This document shows, piece after piece, positions 10,891 to 19,207 of a DNA stretch of 19,338 nucleotides. The stretch is from the NCBI GenBank assembly GCA_037447655.1, contig JBBHKE010000711.1, positions 1 to 19,338 of the forward strand, given 5' to 3'. The notes beneath the pieces are model-generated. The model made no database searches. It had not been told where the DNA came from and saw only the letters and a list, made by a program, of their open reading frames with translations. Source of the DNA: Zygnema cylindricum. Its lineage: Eukaryota > Streptophyta > Zygnematophyceae > Zygnematales > Zygnemataceae. The position numbers and the translations under genes were made by a program. Every line of letters starts with the position of its first letter. Positions within the stretch are counted from its first letter, which is position 1.

Positions 10891-10977
10891 GAGCGGTTTG
10901 AGAGTGATTGAGGGTGGGAGAGCGGTTTGAGAGCGATTGAGGGTGAAAGAGCGGTTTGAGAGTGGTTGAGGGTGAGA
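10891..10977. repeat. 29-bp tandem triplet in copy 2
   Basis: Three 29-bp units starting at 10891, 10920 and 10949, each beginning GAGCGGTTTGAGAG. This corresponds to 5123-5209. Confidence 0.88.
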
Positions 10978-11734
10978 GTGAGAGTGTAAGTGACCGTGAG
11001 AGCAGTTCAAGAGGGAGTGAGAGTGAGAGAGAAAGCGAAAATGAGAGAGAGATAGTGAGAGCGGTTTGCTCGAGAGTGAGAGTGAAAGTGAGAGATATGG
11101 AGATTGAGAGTGAGAGAGAGAGTGAGAGCGAGAGTGAGAACGAGAGTGAGAGTGAGAGAGAGTGAGAGTGAATGATAGAGTGAGAGTGAGAGAGTATTAG
11201 TGAGAGTGCGCGTGCAATTTGAGAGGTGGTGAGAGTAAGAGTGATAGTGAGTGTGAGGGTGAGAGCGGTTTGAGAGAGTGAGAGTAGTAAGAGTGAGAGT
11301 GAGAGTTAGAGTGAGATGGATTTGCGAGAGGGTGAGTGAGAGACAAGGAGTGAGAGTGAGAGAGGGAGTGAGATTAAGAGTAAGAGTGAGAGTGGTTTCA
11401 ATTTTAGAGAGAGTGAGAGTGAGAATAGAGTGAGTGTGAGAGTGATAGTGAAAGTACGAGGCGGGAAGATATAGATTGAGTGATAGAGAGTGAGAGTGTT
11501 AGTGAGCGTGAGAGCAGTTTGATAAAGAGTAAGAGTGAGACTGAGAGTGAAAGTGAGAGTGAGTGAGAGTGGAAGTTACAGTGAGAGCCATTGGAGATAG
11601 AGTGAGTGTGTGAATGAGAAAGAGTGAGAGTGGGAGTGAGTTTGAGTGAGTGTTAGTATGATTGTGAGTGAGAGTGAGAGCGGTTTAAGAGAGAGCGGGA
11701 GTGATATTCATAGTGAAAGTGAGAGAGTGAGTGT

Positions 11735-13521
11735 GAGGGAGATTGAGAGTGCGAGGGAGAGGGAGTGTGCAAAAGTGAGCAAGTGAGACTAAGAGTAAGA
11801 TTGAGAGTGAGCGGAAGTGAGAGTGAGAGTGAAATGAAAGTGTTAAGTGAGTAAAAGTGAGAGTGCGAATGAGAGTTAGTCGGTGTAAAAGTGAGTGTGA
11901 GAGTGAGAGTGAGAGTGAGAGGAAGTGCTAAGTACGAGTGAGCGGGTGTAAGAGTGACAGTGAAAATGAAAGGGTGCTAAGTGAGATAAGTGGGAGAGAG
12001 AATACGATTTAGCGGGTGTGAGAGTGAGGGTGACTGTGAGAGAGTGAGAGAGATAGTGAGACTAATAGTGAGATTCGTGTGGGTGTGATTAAAAGTGGGG
12101 AAATAGAGAGAGGGAAAGGAAGAGGGGGAGGGAGAGAGAGAGGAGGGAGAAAAAGATTGCTACCAAGATGGAGAGTGAGTGTGAAATTGAAAGTGAGAGG
12201 GAGAGGGAGTGTCTGAGTGAGAGTAACATTGAGAATGAGAGCGAGAGTGAGGAGGAGAGTGTGAGTGAGAGGGAGAGTGAGAGTGAGAGGGAGTGGGGGA
12301 AGGAAAGTGAAAGCGAGAGTGAGAGTGAGAAGGGGACGGAGAGGGAGTGTGAGACTGAGAGTGAGAGTACGAGGGAGAGGAGTGTGAGAGTAAGAGTCGT
12401 GTAGGTGTGAGAGATAGAGAGTGAGAGTAGGTGTGAGAGTGGAACTGAATGTGAGTGTGAGAGGGAGAAGGAGAGTGTGAATGAGGGTGAGAGAGAGATT
12501 TATGATTGAGAGTGAAACTGAAATTGAGAGGGAAAGGAAGAGGGAGAGTGTGAGTGAGAGTAATAGTGAGAGTGAGAGTGAGAGTAAGTGTGTGAGTGAG
12601 TGTGAGCGTGTGTGTGTGAGAGTGAGAGTGAGAGTGAGATAGAGAGAGAGGGGGAGTTAGAGAGTGAGAGATAGTGAGAGTGATAGTCGAGTGAGTGTGA
12701 GTGAGATTGAGAGTGCGAGGGAGAGGGAGAGGGAGTGTGCGACAGTGAGCAAGTGAGACTAAGTGTAAGAGTGAGAGTGAGCGGGAGTTAGAGTGAGAGT
12801 GAAAATAAAAGTGTTAATTGAGTGAAAGTGAGAGTGCGAATGAGAATTAGTCGGTATAAAAGTAAGTGTGAGAGTGAGGGTGAGAGTGAGAGGAAGTGTT
12901 AAGTGAGAGTGAGCGTGAGTAAGAGTGACAGTGAAAATAAAAGATTTTTAAGTGAGATAAAGTGGGAGAGAGAATAAGAGTTAGCGGGTGTGAGAGTGAG
13001 AGCGAGTGTGAGGGTAAGAGTTAGAGAGAGAGTGAGACTGATAGTGAGAGAGATTCGTGTGGGTGAGAGAGTGAAAGTGAGGGGAAAAAAGAGAGGGAAA
13101 GGAAGAGAGAGACGGAGGGGAGAGGGAGAAGGAAAGTGCAACCGAGAGTGAGATTGAGAGTGAAACTGAAAGTGAGACAGAGAGAGGGAGAGGGAGTTTG
13201 TGAGTGATATAACATTGAGAGTGAGAGCGAGAGTGAGTGTAAGAGTGTGTGAGAGTGAGAGTCGTGTGTGTTGATAGAGAGGGAGAGGGAGAGGGAGGGT
13301 AAATCCGAGAGTGAGAGTAAGAGTGGGAGGGAGAGGAGAGCGCGAGTGACAGTAGTGTAAGTGTAAGAGATAGGGTGAGAGTGAGAGTACCAGTGAGAGT
13401 AGAGTGAGAGTGGAACTGAATGTGAGAGGGAGTGTGAGAGTGAGAGTGAGAGTGAGAGTGATAGACTGAGAGTGAAAGTGAGAACGAGAGAAAGTGTTAA
13501 GTCAAAGTAAAATTGAAAGTG
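11735..13521. repeat. Internal ~0.95 kb duplication inside copy 2
   Basis: Units at about 11735-12695 and 12696-13521, marked by GAGAGTGCGAGG (11747 and 12711, spacing 964), AGCAAGTGAGACTAAG and AACATTGAGA. It repeats the arrangement seen at 5911-7650. Confidence 0.85.
13281..13299 (+). other. G-quadruplex motif, conserved between copies
   Basis: Same four-tract pattern as 7381-7399, intact in both large copies. Pattern-based prediction only. Confidence 0.6.
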
Positions 13522-13698
13522 ATGTTGGGAAGGGAGAGAGGATAGGGATTTAGGTAGTGGGTGTGACGCGCGAAGGGTAAGAAGGGTAGAGGAGAGAGAT
13601 AGAATGAGAGTGAATTTTTACAAAAGTGAAGGGAGGAGATAGAGATAGAGGGCCGTAGGAATAAGAGATCGATAGAGGGAGAAAAGGAGAGGGAGCGA
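13522..13698. repeat. ~178-bp repeated segment, copy 2
   Basis: Matches 8651-8829 from GATGTTGGGAAGGGAGAGAG to GAGAGGGAGCGAGA with a few substitutions and small indels, then diverges completely. Here it follows copy 2 of the large block directly, whereas its first occurrence lies just before copy 2. Confidence 0.92.
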
Positions 13699-14010
13699 GA
13701 AAATGTGGGGAGGGGAGAAGAAAAGTGTGGAGGTAAAGGGAGGGAGGGGAGGGAAATTGATGTAACGATAGAGAGAGAAGAGGGAGAGAGGAAGGGAGAA
13801 ACATTTTGGAGAGTGGGAAATAAGAAAAGGGGTGAGGTGTGTGGAGGGGAGGGTAAGTGATTGGAGGTGAGGAGAGGAGAGGGAGGGAGAGGGGAGAGGG
13901 GGTCGAAGCCGATGGGTAGAGAAAGAGGGTGTTTTTCAAAAGGGTGGGAGAGAGAAGGGGGGTTGTTGCTCGGGGAAGGGAGAGGAGAGGAAGCTTTAGA
14001 AAAAGATTTG
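13699..14010. repeat. G-rich polypurine tail of the satellite
   Basis: Irregular G/A-rich sequence with two strong G-quadruplex patterns, at 13738-13753 (tracts of 3, 3, 4, 3 with single-A loops) and 13881-13902 (loops of 1, 3 and 3). The part from about 13800 has weak similarity to 8400-8570. A minus-strand frame of up to 176 codons crosses this area; it is Pro/Ser/Leu-rich, as expected of C/T-only sequence, and is not called as a gene. Confidence 0.75.
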
Positions 14011-14398
14011 AACATTGACCCAATCATGACAGATTAGGGAAAAAAACATCGAAAGACAAATAGAACAAATACAAAAGAAAAAATAAATAAAACAACTACA
14101 AAAAACAACAAAAAAAATGAATGGATAATGCTAAATCGGTCGGCCTTACTTCACACTTGAGAGTGAGGTCGCGGAAGCGAAAACACTTGTATCTTGACCC
14201 CCTGGCGCACCCATCCACCCCTCCCTTCCCCCCGAAAAAAGAATATACAAAGGAGTTTTTTTTTGTGCACCGAAAATAAAATATATATATATATATACAC
14301 ACATATGTGTGCATGTATATATGAATATCTATATAAATGGAGATTGGTGGAGAATTCCGAGTTATGGCGTGGAGGAGAAAAATGTGTTACCGGTTAAT
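14011..14398. other. Mixed-sequence island between purine tracts
   Basis: A short stretch of ordinary composition: an A-rich part at about 14037-14118 with AATAAA-like words, then a GC-richer part at 14140-14235 ending in a C-rich run, then the AT/AC microsatellite. No gene is recognised. Open frames of 67-72 codons on either strand carry no recognisable motif. Confidence 0.6.
14281..14311. repeat. AT/AC microsatellite with a 14-bp perfect palindrome
   Basis: An AT dinucleotide run (14281-14297) passes into AC repeats. CACACATATGTGTG at 14298-14311 is a perfect palindrome flanked by near-complementary TATATA on both sides, so the whole could extrude as an imperfect hairpin. Confidence 0.85.
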
Positions 14399-15000
14399 AA
14401 TAAAGAGATATAGAAAGAGAGAGAAATAGATAAATAGGTAGAGAGGGGGAGAGAAAGAGCGAGGGAGAGAGAGATATGGAGAAAGCGGGAGGGAGAGGTG
14501 GGTAGAGTGAGAAAAAGAGGGAGAGAGAGGGGGGCAGAGAGGGGGAAAGAGAGAGAGAAAGAGGGAGAGGGAGAAGCGGATAGAGAGAGGGGAAGAGGGT
14601 GAGACAGAGAGGGAGGGAGACAGATAGGGAGAGAGGGAGAGAGAAAAGGAGAGAGAGGGAAGAAGGAGAGTGCGAGAGAGAGGAAAAAAGATAGAGGAGA
14701 GAGAGAGGGGGGGACCGAGGAGAGAGGAAAAGAGAGGGAGCGATAGAAGGAGGTAGAGAGAGAAACAAAGAGAGGGAGAAAGAGAGAAAAAGAGAAAGCG
14801 AGAGAGTGCGCAAGAGAGACAGAGAGATGAAGACAAAGAGAGAGAGGAGAGAGGGACAGACAAATTTTTAGAGAGAGAGCGGGAGAGAGGGAAGAGAGAG
14901 AGAGAGGGAGAGAAGGATAGGGAGAGTGAGAGAGAATGTGAGAGGTGAAGAATGATGGGTATGAGAAGAAGGGCGTGAAAGTGAAGGAGGACGAGAGAGG
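14399..15000. repeat. GA/GAGAGG polypurine tract
   Basis: Plus strand almost wholly A and G, as GAGA, GAGGGA and AGAGAAA units without a stable longer period. Unlike the upstream hexamer array there is hardly any regular T. Minus-strand frames of 139-158 codons (Ser/Leu/Pro) result from the C/T composition. Confidence 0.9.
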
Positions 15001-15046
15001 TGACAGGTGTGGTTTTACCTCTTTGAGTTCAAGAAAAAAAGTATTT

Positions 15047-15590
15047 TAATATAAGAAAAAATAATGAGGAAAAGAGAAGATAAAAAAGGAAAAAAGAAAC
15101 ACAAAAATAGAAAAGAAAATAGAAAAGAGAAGATGGAAAAAAGAAGAGATAAAGAGGAAAGAGGAAAGAGAATATAGAAGAGAGAAAAGTGAATGGAGAA
15201 AAGAGGAAAGAGGAGAGGTAAAAGAGAAGGGAGAAAAAAAAAATATAAAAGGTGAGAGAGGAATGAGAAGAGAAAAGGGAGAAAAAATAAAAGAAAAAAA
15301 TAAAAAAGAAGAGAGGAAAGTGAAAAGGGAAAAGTGAAGAGGAGAGACTATAAAATAAAAGTAGAGAAAAGAAAAGAAGAGAGAGGGAAGGAGAAGAGAA
15401 GCGAAGAGAAAAGAAAAGAGAAGAGAAAGAATAAGTGAAAACAGAAGAGAGAAAGAGAGAATAGAAAAGATAGGAGAAAAGAAAAGGAAAAAGAAAAGAA
15501 AAGAGGAGAGAAAAAAGAAGAGAAAAGAGAAGAGAGAAGAGAAGAAAAAATAGAAGAGTGAAAAAAAAAATGGAAGACTATAGAGGACAA
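15047..15590. repeat. GAAAA-type polypurine tract
   Basis: A-rich purine tract made of GAAAA, GAGAA and GGAAAA units. The longest uninterrupted purine run I found is 79 nt (15472-15550). A 46-bp mixed linker (15001-15046) separates it from the GAGAGG tract. A minus-strand frame of 184 codons (Phe/Ser/Leu) is a composition artefact. Confidence 0.9.
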
Positions 15591-15652
15591 ATACTTTCAA
15601 TTGACCTTTATAGTTTTAGTGGTGGTTCGGCACGTGTGAAAATGTACGTTAC

Positions 15653-15714
15653 CTGGAACGAAGGGATTCGAAGTTTGTGTTAATTTCGACCGTCGATGCA
15701 TCCCACTTAGACAT
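15653..15714 (-). CDS. Possible first coding exon of an unidentified minus-strand gene
   Basis: On the minus strand an ATG at 15714 opens 20 codons (protein starting MSKWDAST, ending ESLRS) plus two bases, running into TTCCAG followed by GTAACG, a good splice donor (intron GT at 15652-15651). The ATG has G at -3. Unspliced translation would stop at once at TAA. The intron would enter the CT-rich strand of the polypurine tract. Against this: the frame stays open upstream to 15876, so the true start is unclear; the phrase CGACCGTCG within it also occurs at about 16489 in repeat-like sequence; and I do not recognise the protein. It may be a chance match or repeat-derived. Confidence 0.22.
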
Positions 15715-15742
15715 TTCACGGCCGATGTAGTTTCGAAAGTAA

Positions 15743-15884
15743 CACAGCGTACGGCTCAACATATGGAATTTCGTATGCTTTGTACGGTGGAGTAGTGGCG
15801 GTAAAGTAAGGTACACAGCGTACGGCTCAACATATTCGAATTTCGTATGCTTTGTACGGTTGCTTAGTGGCGGCAAAGTAAGGT
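15743..15884. repeat. 71-bp tandem repeat pair
   Basis: Two adjacent units (15743-15813 and 15814-15884) share CACAGCGTACGGCTCAACAT, GAATTTCGTATGCTTTGTAC and AGTGGCGG(T/C)AAAGTAAGG, differing at a handful of positions and by one inserted base. A third, truncated piece (GTAGTGACGGCAAAGTAGG) follows at about 15892-15910. If the minus-strand exon is real, this pair lies just upstream of it. Confidence 0.92.
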
Positions 15885-16163
15885 TCAGGAGCGTAGTGAC
15901 GGCAAAGTAGGTAGCGTAGGAGGCGAGTTCTGTAAAAGGTAAGGTTTACCGTCCGATGTTTTATATTTTTTTGTGGAAGTGGACGAGTCGTCGATGAGAA
16001 GGACCGCGTTTTTAGCGAAACGAAAGGCGTAACACGTGTGCCAATGAGAGAGGACTTGTTCCAAAAACGAACTTTGAAGCGGCACCGTCAAAGGATACAA
16101 TAATACTCCGTACGACTCACGCACGCAGCGGGGTTTAGTTTGTCCTGTTTCACAAAACGAATC

Positions 16164-16198
16164 TATAAAAGGCATACAGTACAGTACTATGATCATTC
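16164..16198 (+). promoter_or_regulatory. TATA box and initiator-like pair, plus strand
   Basis: TATAAAAGG at 16164-16172 is followed by TCATTC at 16193-16198. The initiator A at 16195 lies 31 bp after the first T of the TATA box, the canonical RNA polymerase II spacing, and TCATTC fits the arthropod-type initiator consensus TCAKTY. I see no downstream DPE match. No long open frame follows, so the product, if any, is unknown; a chance pair remains possible. Confidence 0.33.
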
Positions 16199-16287
16199 CC
16201 TGACCACCGTTGACTTAGTACGTAACGAGCGCCCACCTGAGCGCCTACCAAAAGGAAAACCGTGACGAAATCGACATTCACGGACAA

Positions 16288-17060
16288 TATCGACGGTGAA
16301 GTACAGTAGTGTGTACGGCTCATAGATCATCCACAAAATAGTGTCGTAACGTACTAAATCGCTGCGAATTACGATGCGCGTCGCTGTCAGTGTTGGATTC
16401 GCCCACTTAAAACGTTTTATCGCTGTGCACACCTGTTCGATTCCGATTGGAGACCGTCGATCTGCAGGCTTGAACAGTTTCGCTCCCTTTCGACCGTCGG
16501 TTTAGTGTGCACGGTATATATGCTTAAAGTGGCGGAAAAAACGTGAACGCTAGTAACATTAACTCGTTAAGCGAGGACTCAGTGTACGGACTGACAAACC
16601 CTGGTTGTGTGGAAGGCGTGTAGAGACGTTAACGGACACAAAATAATCTGTGTAATGTCGAACACTGTACGGCTTCACACTTGCTCGTCTCACTTTCTTT
16701 GGAGTACGTATAGTACTGTACTTGTATGGTACACCTTGTCAAGGTTTTTTTCGCCACTTAAAACATCTTTTCTCCGTACACACTTGTCGGAATGTGGATC
16801 TGACGGTTGCGATTGAAAGGTAACATTCTCAGCTTCCGAAGTGTAATCGAAGACCAAAGTGTAATCGGACGGTCAATGTATTCTCCCAGATCCTTGAAGA
16901 ATCATAATCGTATCTCTGTAATGCCGTTTTCAAAAAACTCGCGAAAAAAATAGTACGGCATGGTACACGTGTGGAGATGTGAGTGGAGATCAAAATAAGT
17001 TGTCATGCCGTACATTTTACGGATTCACAATTCCTCGCCGCACTTTCTGGCATTTTATCT
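16288..17060. repeat. Diverged tandem repeats with ~351-bp spacing
   Basis: Short blocks recur at a common offset. CACTTAAAAC preceded by TTCGCC(C) and followed by a CACAC(C)TGT(T/C)CG-like phrase lies at 16404 and 16755 (offset 351). CAAAATAA followed by a 47-bp block ending CACTTTCT lies at 16639 and 16990 (offset 351), about three quarters identical by eye. TGTACGGCT lies at 16312 and 16666 (offset 354). The first pair links units one and two and the second links units two and three, suggesting three old units. Similarity between the blocks is weak, so unit limits are approximate. Confidence 0.6.
16521..16764. repeat. Inverted copy of the CGCCACTTAAAAC block
   Basis: GCTTAAAGTGGCGGAAAAAA (from 16521) is close to the reverse complement of the block at about 16744-16764 (GTTTTTTTCGCCACTTAAAA), agreeing at about 18 of 21 positions. 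Together with GTGGCGG(T/C)AAAGTAAG in the 71-bp units, this suggests a dispersed element present in both orientations. Confidence 0.55.
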
Positions 17061-17340
17061 TTTCGAATTTCAGCCACGTCACGGCAGCTACTGTACCCCT
17101 CAAACACAAACCACAAATCGGTCCGAAGGTCGTTTTAAGGGTTCACCTGACCACAAACGGTAAAACTTCGAACGAGTTTACTCGTTTATGCACGATGGAA
17201 AGTACACGTTAATTCTTTTTTCTGCTCGTCGCGTTCATTTACTAAAACCCGTCGCGTGGATGTACAAACAGCCATTGCAGGCGGTTTCGGACCTCACTTA
17301 CATTAGTACGTTACTCTGCAAAAATAGCGCCTTCGTCGCC

Positions 17341-17443
17341 TCTTCCCCTCCCTCTCCGAGCTCCGCTCACCCCTCCCAAATATTTGAATGAGTAACAAGA
17401 GGAAAGAGCTAAAAATAATTATTTTTTTGACTATCCTTGGCTT
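17341..17443 (+). other. Pyrimidine-rich and AT-rich DNA upstream of the candidate first exon
   Basis: A C/T-rich run (about 17337-17383) is followed by AAAAATAATTATTTTTTT (from 17411), which lies about 30 bp before the suggested transcription start and could serve as an AT-rich TATA substitute. Confidence 0.3.
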
Positions 17444-17449
17444 CTTTTA
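17439..17449 (+). promoter_or_regulatory. Possible polypyrimidine (TCT) initiator
   Basis: TTCTTTT at 17442-17448 fits the YC(+1)TTTY initiator found at ribosomal-protein and translation-factor genes of animals, with C at 17444 as +1. It would give a 50-nt leader with no ATG before 17494. The match is short, so it is suggestive only. Confidence 0.28.
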
Positions 17450-17493
17450 CTGAAACGAAGAGAGCAAAGTGGAAAAAAGAAAATCGGGCCGCC

Positions 17494-17530
17494 ATGGGCG
17501 AAAGTTATAAAAACTTCGATATTGTCGCAG
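17494..17530 (+). CDS. Candidate first coding exon of an unidentified plus-strand gene
   Basis: ATG at 17494 sits in GCCGCCATGG, a full match to the animal Kozak context. Twelve codons follow (MGESYKNFDIVA) plus one base, and the exon ends CAG with the intron starting GTAAGT at 17531, an ideal donor. An in-frame TGA at 17428-17430 lies upstream with no other ATG between, so the start is well defined. Without splicing the frame would end seven codons later at TAA. The downstream exon is not identified and probably lies beyond or deep within the AT-rich right flank. A leader of about 50 nt and a possible TCT initiator would fit a highly expressed housekeeping gene, but I cannot name the protein. 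The joint occurrence of Kozak, single short frame and donor is the strongest gene-like signal in the window. Confidence 0.5.
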
Positions 17531-19169
17531 GTAAGTGTGCCGTCATAATGTAATATAGCATAAAGATCTACAATCTACAAAAAAAAAAAAAAAACCGTTT
17601 ACAGCGACACAAAAAAATCGTCGTCTCCGATACTAAATCGTCACATAATTGTGTAACGTCTACAAATATCACTAATTTAAAGATTTATTTTATTTTAACA
17701 CATTAGAACACTCGAAAAACTAATGCGTTGAATCCCAAGAGAAAAACAACCTTTCGTCGTTAAGGATTGGTTACAAAGGCGCATACCCTTACAAGAGGAT
17801 CCATTCTTTTGGGTTCTTTTAAATAGTCGAAAGTGTTTAAGATCGACTTCTAACTTTGGGTGAACACTTTCTTTCTTGCGACGACTACATACGACTATTT
17901 TTCATAACAAAGAGTCGCCCAATATATTCACTCTATTCTCATATAGATTACTAACCCGTCTTACATCTTGTTTATGTATTGGGCACGTTGGACGACCTAG
18001 TGTTGTCCCTAACGTGACAAACAATGACTTAACTTGAGGGAAGTTTATGTCAAGAGCCACTTCTCAACATTAACGTGTTATTCATAATATACACGTAACT
18101 GTATTCTTGCGGGCCGATCGGTTTACAACATGGTTACGTATATGACCCGTTAAACACAATTGCAGTTTGCGACTAACGTTGTTTACGTTTGGTTATTTAA
18201 CACGTAAAAGATTATTTTACGACAACTTTTGAATATCGACGTGTGTTTTAACACATTCCTGTGCTTAAAGTATAGTGTACCAATCTGTTTTCTAAACTAT
18301 TTACATATCAAAGGCATTTTGTAGTTATCGCGCTTAGCGACAACTTGGGTTATATTGAATTAAGGCACGATAAGTTTGGGTTGAGGGTCTCGCCGATGTT
18401 TACTCATATGATTTTGGTATGCGGTACCCAACCGTTTTTTAATAGAATATGCGTTGGTCGTGATAAGTAGAAAAAAAAGCAGAGGGACCAAACCACATTG
18501 TAAAGCGCATAAGTTGCGAGAAACGACCATATATAGAAAAACCTAAATGTGTATGTATATGAAAAAACTCAATCGCTAATTACTGTAAACCAATACAAAG
18601 AACACAAATGTATAACGAAACGCATTTGTCGCGAAAAGTGTTTTCGAAAAGACGATCTCAAGACATTGTAATGAACAAAACATTAAGCGACGAACGTCGC
18701 ACTATAGATGGTATGACTCGTTTGAGAATAGTACTCGCATCATTTTTTCACCCATGAATATTAAAAAATGAAAGTTTTTTTTTTAAATGACATATAGGTA
18801 TAGACGCCGCAACGTAGATCCATTGCTTTTCCATAGTTTTTCATTTTACATTTTTGATATTCCCTACGAAATTTCCTCTTTTTTTTTGGGTCGTTTTGAC
18901 CGCTAAACATTTAGGTGGGAGTTATTTTCGCCTTTTTCATTTTGCTCTTTTCGACTTCTTGTATCCTATGTACGGAATCGTACGCATTTCCTTTGTGCTA
19001 CGTACGCAGTTCAAGAGGCGTAAATTTGAAACCGAACAGTGAAATTTTGTCGGTGTTCGCACGCAGATTTCGGGTAAGCGTCAAAGGTTCGCATTTGTCG
19101 AGAAATAAAGTTGTGGCCACGTGGACCTATGACAGCCTTCCGATACAGTGAGACAGAATCGATGAATGT

Positions 19170-19207
19170 AGTACATCGTGAATCGCTTAGTACATCGTGA
19201 ATCGCTA
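19170..19207. repeat. 19-bp direct tandem duplication
   Basis: AGTACATCGTGAATCGCT(T/A) is present twice in tandem (19170-19188 and 19189-19207), identical except at the last base. Confidence 0.92.

Larger units (their letters stand above)
8851..13521. repeat. Large satellite block, copy 2
   Basis: Second collinear copy of 3109-7650, about 4.67 kb. Length differences from copy 1 come from local gains, including a 16-bp unit expansion at 8905-9020, roughly 50 bp extra at about 9445-9500 and another near 9945-9990. The copy ends at GAAAGTGA, immediately followed by the ~178-bp segment; in copy 1 a 1000-bp stretch lies between. The boundary on the left is blurred by hexamers. Confidence 0.93.

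Noticed and set aside
13497-14027. 176- and 157-codon overlapping minus-strand frames
   Set aside because: Two phases open at once in polypyrimidine sequence. Part matches the 8651-8829 segment only because the DNA is duplicated.
14140-14235. Possible small RNA gene in the GC-richer part of the island
   Set aside because: No tRNA-type A and B boxes, Sm site, or consistent stem structure could be found by eye.
15046-15600. 184-codon minus-strand frame rich in Phe, Ser and Leu, resembling a membrane protein
   Set aside because: The hydrophobicity follows from TTC, TTT and CTT codons in the GAAAA tract; there are no helix boundaries or conserved residues.
16193-16432. 79-codon minus-strand frame, and its neighbour at 15885-16196 (103 codons)
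   Set aside because: No recognisable domain, and it lies in the old repeat family; length is within what chance allows in this composition.
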